64,000 nucleotides of DNA from assembly GCA_963665395.2 (NCBI GenBank), contig OY762251.1:1798001-1862000 (forward strand), given 5' to 3'. This DNA comes from Bin87 sp963665395 (GTDB lineage: Bacteria; Chloroflexota; Dehalococcoidia; Lucifugimonadales; UBA3495). Shown in pieces: positions 61,839 through 64,000 of the stretch; the first letter of the stretch is position 1, and each line of letters opens with the position of its first letter. The notes under the pieces are model-generated. The model had not been told where the DNA came from. It made no database searches and was given only the letters and a program-made list of their open reading frames with translations. The position numbers were made by a program, and so were the translations under genes.

Positions 61839-62798
61839 TCAGAAGGGGGGCGCGAACCCGTCCTTGCCTTCACCCAATTCCGGCAATATGTCCCGCAGCG
61901 CCTCTAACACCATCTGGTAGTGCTCCAGGTACTCGTCTTTAAATGTCTCTCGTTCACAGCCCAATTTTTCGGACATCAGGTCGAAGGCTTTATCTCTCGT
62001 GCCGGCTAGGAACTTGCCCCGCTGGAAGTGGAAGGGCTGGACGATGAACTTCTGGACGCCGGTATCACGGAGACTGTCCGCGAAAGCGTAAGGACTACTG
62101 ACCAGCAGCAGCGGCGTCATGGTGATGCAGGTATCCACCCCGGCGGCCTGGACCTCGCCGATGGCCCGCAGCCGTACCGAGTTGGAAGGGCAGAACGGCT
62201 CAAAGGTGCGGCGGATGTCCTCGTCGTCGGTGGTGACTGTCATGTTGACCTGAACGCGCCCGCCGTTGGCCTCAATAGCCTTGAACAGAATGCAATCTCG
62301 ACTTACCAATGGACTGCGGGTCTGGACGACCAGCTTGGGCTTTTCCTGCCGTTCCACCATCACCTGCAATATGCCGCGAGTGAGTTCAATCTTGCCCTCG
62401 ATAGGCTGGTAAGGGTCGGTAACGCTGCTCATGTAGATGCGCTTGTCATCCAGAGACCGGCGGCGGGGCCGGCGCATCAGCTGAACGGCGTTTTCTTTCA
62501 CGTTGACCCAATAACCCCACGAATCCCGCTTTTCAACGTCCCTGCTGAAGAAGGCGGCGTAGCAGTAGGTGCAGCCAAAGGAACAACCGGAGTAGGGGTT
62601 CAGGGTGAAGTCATAGGCGTCCATGAACCCGGTGGGCTTGGTCAGCAGTTGGGCCGTAGGAGCGTAAGTGACGGCGGCTTGGCCGATGTGGTCAGGACCG
62701 GCAATGGGCGTCGGGTGTTCTGCCCCTGATTGGAGTTCCAGAGGCGTAATGCTCTTACCGACCATGCTGCCCCATTGCTCCCGGCGTAGAGCGTCCAC
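61839..62798 (-). CDS. SPL-family radical SAM protein
   Basis: 319 aa. The [4Fe-4S]-binding CxxxCxxC is in NPYSGCSFGCTYCYAAFF near residue 71. MSSVTDPYQPIEGKIELTRGILQVMVE and KLVVQTRSPLVSRDCILFK are typical of spore photoproduct lyase-like radical SAM proteins, the Rv2578c/SplB group. Probably DNA- or nucleotide-repair related; substrate not known. A GTG at 62798 or an ATG at 62765 could start it; neither has a strong site. Confidence 0.82.
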   Translation of the reverse strand: MDALRREQWGSMVGKSITPLELQSGAEHPTPIAGPDHIGQAAVTYAPTAQLLTKPTGFMDAYDFTLNPYSGCSFGCTYCYAAFFSRDVEKRDSWGYWVNVKENAVQLMRRPRRRSLDDKRIYMSSVTDPYQPIEGKIELTRGILQVMVERQEKPKLVVQTRSPLVSRDCILFKAIEANGGRVQVNMTVTTDDEDIRRTFEPFCPSNSVRLRAIGEVQAAGVDTCITMTPLLLVSSPYAFADSLRDTGVQKFIVQPFHFQRGKFLAGTRDKAFDLMSEKLGCERETFKDEYLEHYQMVLEALRDILPELGEGKDGFAPPF

Positions 62799-62848
62799 AA
62801 GTCAAGGATAGTTATAAGCGCGGCGAATTCGGTTAACGGTTAGGTTTG

Positions 62849-63892
62849 CTATCCGCTGAGCCAATCCAGGAACCGCCGCCAGAGACTTCGTTTTTGCGGC
62901 TCGCCAGCCGGCTGCAATTGTCCAGTGTCCCTCCTCGTCCAGGTCAAAATCGCCGTATCAGAAGGCCGCCAGAATAAATCCCTGGGCCGTGATGACACGC
63001 CTCTTTCGTATGCGATTCTGCTCATGTTGTGAGCGGACGGTTCGGTAGTATCGAAGGGAAATGAAATAGGATACTGTCCACCTACCGGCAAATATATCTC
63101 ACGCGATTGAAACTCGCTGGCGCGATTCGGCCATGCACTGCGTACGATTTCGACGTTAGCGGTGTTATGTTCCGTCCCCCAGCAAGTTGCGAATATCGCC
63201 GTAGGAGTAGCGTTTTTGCGAAAGTGCCCGAAAGCGCGTTGGATTTCATTCTTATTGTTTTGATAAACAGCGTGCATCGCACTCAGCCAGACCTCCGCGT
63301 CCGGGATTTGCCGTACACTGCGATAATTGTCATGGCACTTGTATTCAATCAGCCGGCACGCGCGACTCAAGGCTTCAAGCCGTAGGCCACTGTCAACCGC
63401 TTTACTGAACTCTTGCCATACAGACATTCCCATCTCCTGCATCTGCTTGCTGGTGTCTATTCCGTCTATTATCACCGTGTCGATTTGCTCGCCATTTTCG
63501 ATGGCCTCGGCAACTGCCAGGGCAACGCCGAACTGCATCGCCAGAGCGCCACAGCCGAAATCAATGACGTGCAGTTTTCCGGAATCCGTCAGCAGTAGAT
63601 TGGAGTTCAGCCGATTTTGCGCCATGTCCCCAATCATAGCCCAGGCCAAGCCGATGTGCGACGCCTGGTAGGTGAACAGATATGCAGCAGCAGTTACGTC
63701 GTCAGCATAATCCGGCGGAACCAAATTGCCCAGACTCTCGCGCAGGGCATCGCTTTTCGCCAGAACCGCCTGCTTGCGAGCATCCGGTTCCATCGCGCTG
63801 TAAGGCGGCTTTGCCATGGCCGCGGCCAAAGCATTCAAGCCTGCCCTTGCAATGGCCTTGTCCAAGGCTTCAATCACTGCTGCCCGGTCCAT
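62849..63892 (-). CDS. SAM-dependent methyltransferase-like protein of unknown substrate
   Basis: 347 aa from the ATG at 63892 (GGAG 8 nt upstream). The SAM-binding glycine motif is LHVIDFGCGALAMQFGVALAVAEAI near residue 109, followed by an acidic strand end TVIIDGIDTSKQMQEMG (about residue 140). The N-terminal helical domain and the C-terminal part (NATPTAIFATCWGTEHN, then PRDLFWRPSDTAILTWTRRD) are not recognised. GC is lower and codon use differs from the neighbours, suggesting acquisition. Confidence 0.65.
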   Translation of the reverse strand: MDRAAVIEALDKAIARAGLNALAAAMAKPPYSAMEPDARKQAVLAKSDALRESLGNLVPPDYADDVTAAAYLFTYQASHIGLAWAMIGDMAQNRLNSNLLLTDSGKLHVIDFGCGALAMQFGVALAVAEAIENGEQIDTVIIDGIDTSKQMQEMGMSVWQEFSKAVDSGLRLEALSRACRLIEYKCHDNYRSVRQIPDAEVWLSAMHAVYQNNKNEIQRAFGHFRKNATPTAIFATCWGTEHNTANVEIVRSAWPNRASEFQSREIYLPVGGQYPISFPFDTTEPSAHNMSRIAYERGVSSRPRDLFWRPSDTAILTWTRRDTGQLQPAGEPQKRSLWRRFLDWLSG

Positions 63893-64000
63893 ATTTGGTA
63901 CTCCGTCCGCGCCGCATTTTTGCAGGCATAGTAGTCTATTGCTCTGGCGGCTTTCACGGCTGTCGCCAGGCGGCAATTTGCTCACGGAGTTGCGTTAGGA
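63893..64000. other. Window end, upstream of the methyltransferase-like gene
   Basis: About 108 nt. Holds the promoter region of the 63892 gene; no clear -10/-35 pair or other gene is visible before the window ends. Confidence 0.4.

Overview
The window is high-GC bacterial chromosome, most likely from an uncultivated Chloroflexota lineage of the Dehalococcoidia/SAR202 kind. This is an inference from gene content: LLM-class flavin oxidoreductase, SDR, thiolase-like lipid-transfer protein, DUF362, paired DUF1501/DUF1800 proteins, NHL propellers, TRAP transporters, a Gram-positive-type LexA box, and dense short inverted-repeat elements. No rRNA, tRNA, transposase, integrase or CRISPR array was recognised.

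Layout. 0-6.6 kb: two exported leucine-rich-repeat proteins on the minus strand, the first cut by the window edge. 6.7-12.6 kb: a Rieske protein, a small unknown protein and a BtuF-like protein (minus); Uma2-folD-queA (plus); DUF5678, a retropepsin-like protease and a second Uma2 (minus). 12.7-15.7 kb: a McrBC-like restriction locus in which mcrB is frameshifted and small membrane ORF(s) lie between mcrB and mcrC. 15.8-21.8 kb: the conserved translation operon nusA-ylxR-infB-rbfA-truB, with a recognisable promoter and leader hairpin but no rimP. 21.8-28 kb: lexA with a clear operator and promoter, rpsT, groEL, a Dcd/dUTPase-like gene, queG and an EVE-domain gene. 28-29.9 kb: a repeat island. 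29.9-38.5 kb: thiolase-like protein, YchF, GNAT, a Septu-like ATPase with a decayed HNH partner, an unknown 353-aa protein, VOC, larE and larC. 38.5-43.5 kb: two very large TRAP substrate-binding lipoproteins, each a fusion of two DctP domains. 44.5-47.7 kb: SDR, LLM oxidoreductase, DUF362. 47.8-52.1 kb: two complete Septu-like ptuA-ptuB pairs in tandem. 52.2-64 kb: TRAP permeases, HicBA, nucleotidyltransferase, MoxR, NHL, DUF1501, DUF1800, an SPL-type radical SAM protein and a methyltransferase-like protein.

Main points. (1) Defence content is high: three Septu-like ATPases, a McrBC locus and a HicBA pair. The isolated Septu-like copy lies between two identical 31-bp direct repeats made from the 3' end of the neighbouring acetyltransferase gene, as expected for insertion or duplication of a cassette at a gene end. 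(2) Several families of small non-autonomous inverted-repeat elements are present. Five copies of one about 133-bp family have matching ends, and three of those have clean 9-10 bp flanking duplications; other families are nested with them. (3) Two repeat cores sit in frame inside real genes: larC at its inter-domain linker, and the LLM oxidoreductase. (4) The TRAP binding proteins are covalent two-domain fusions, and all four domains share a C-I-N-R-x4-C motif.
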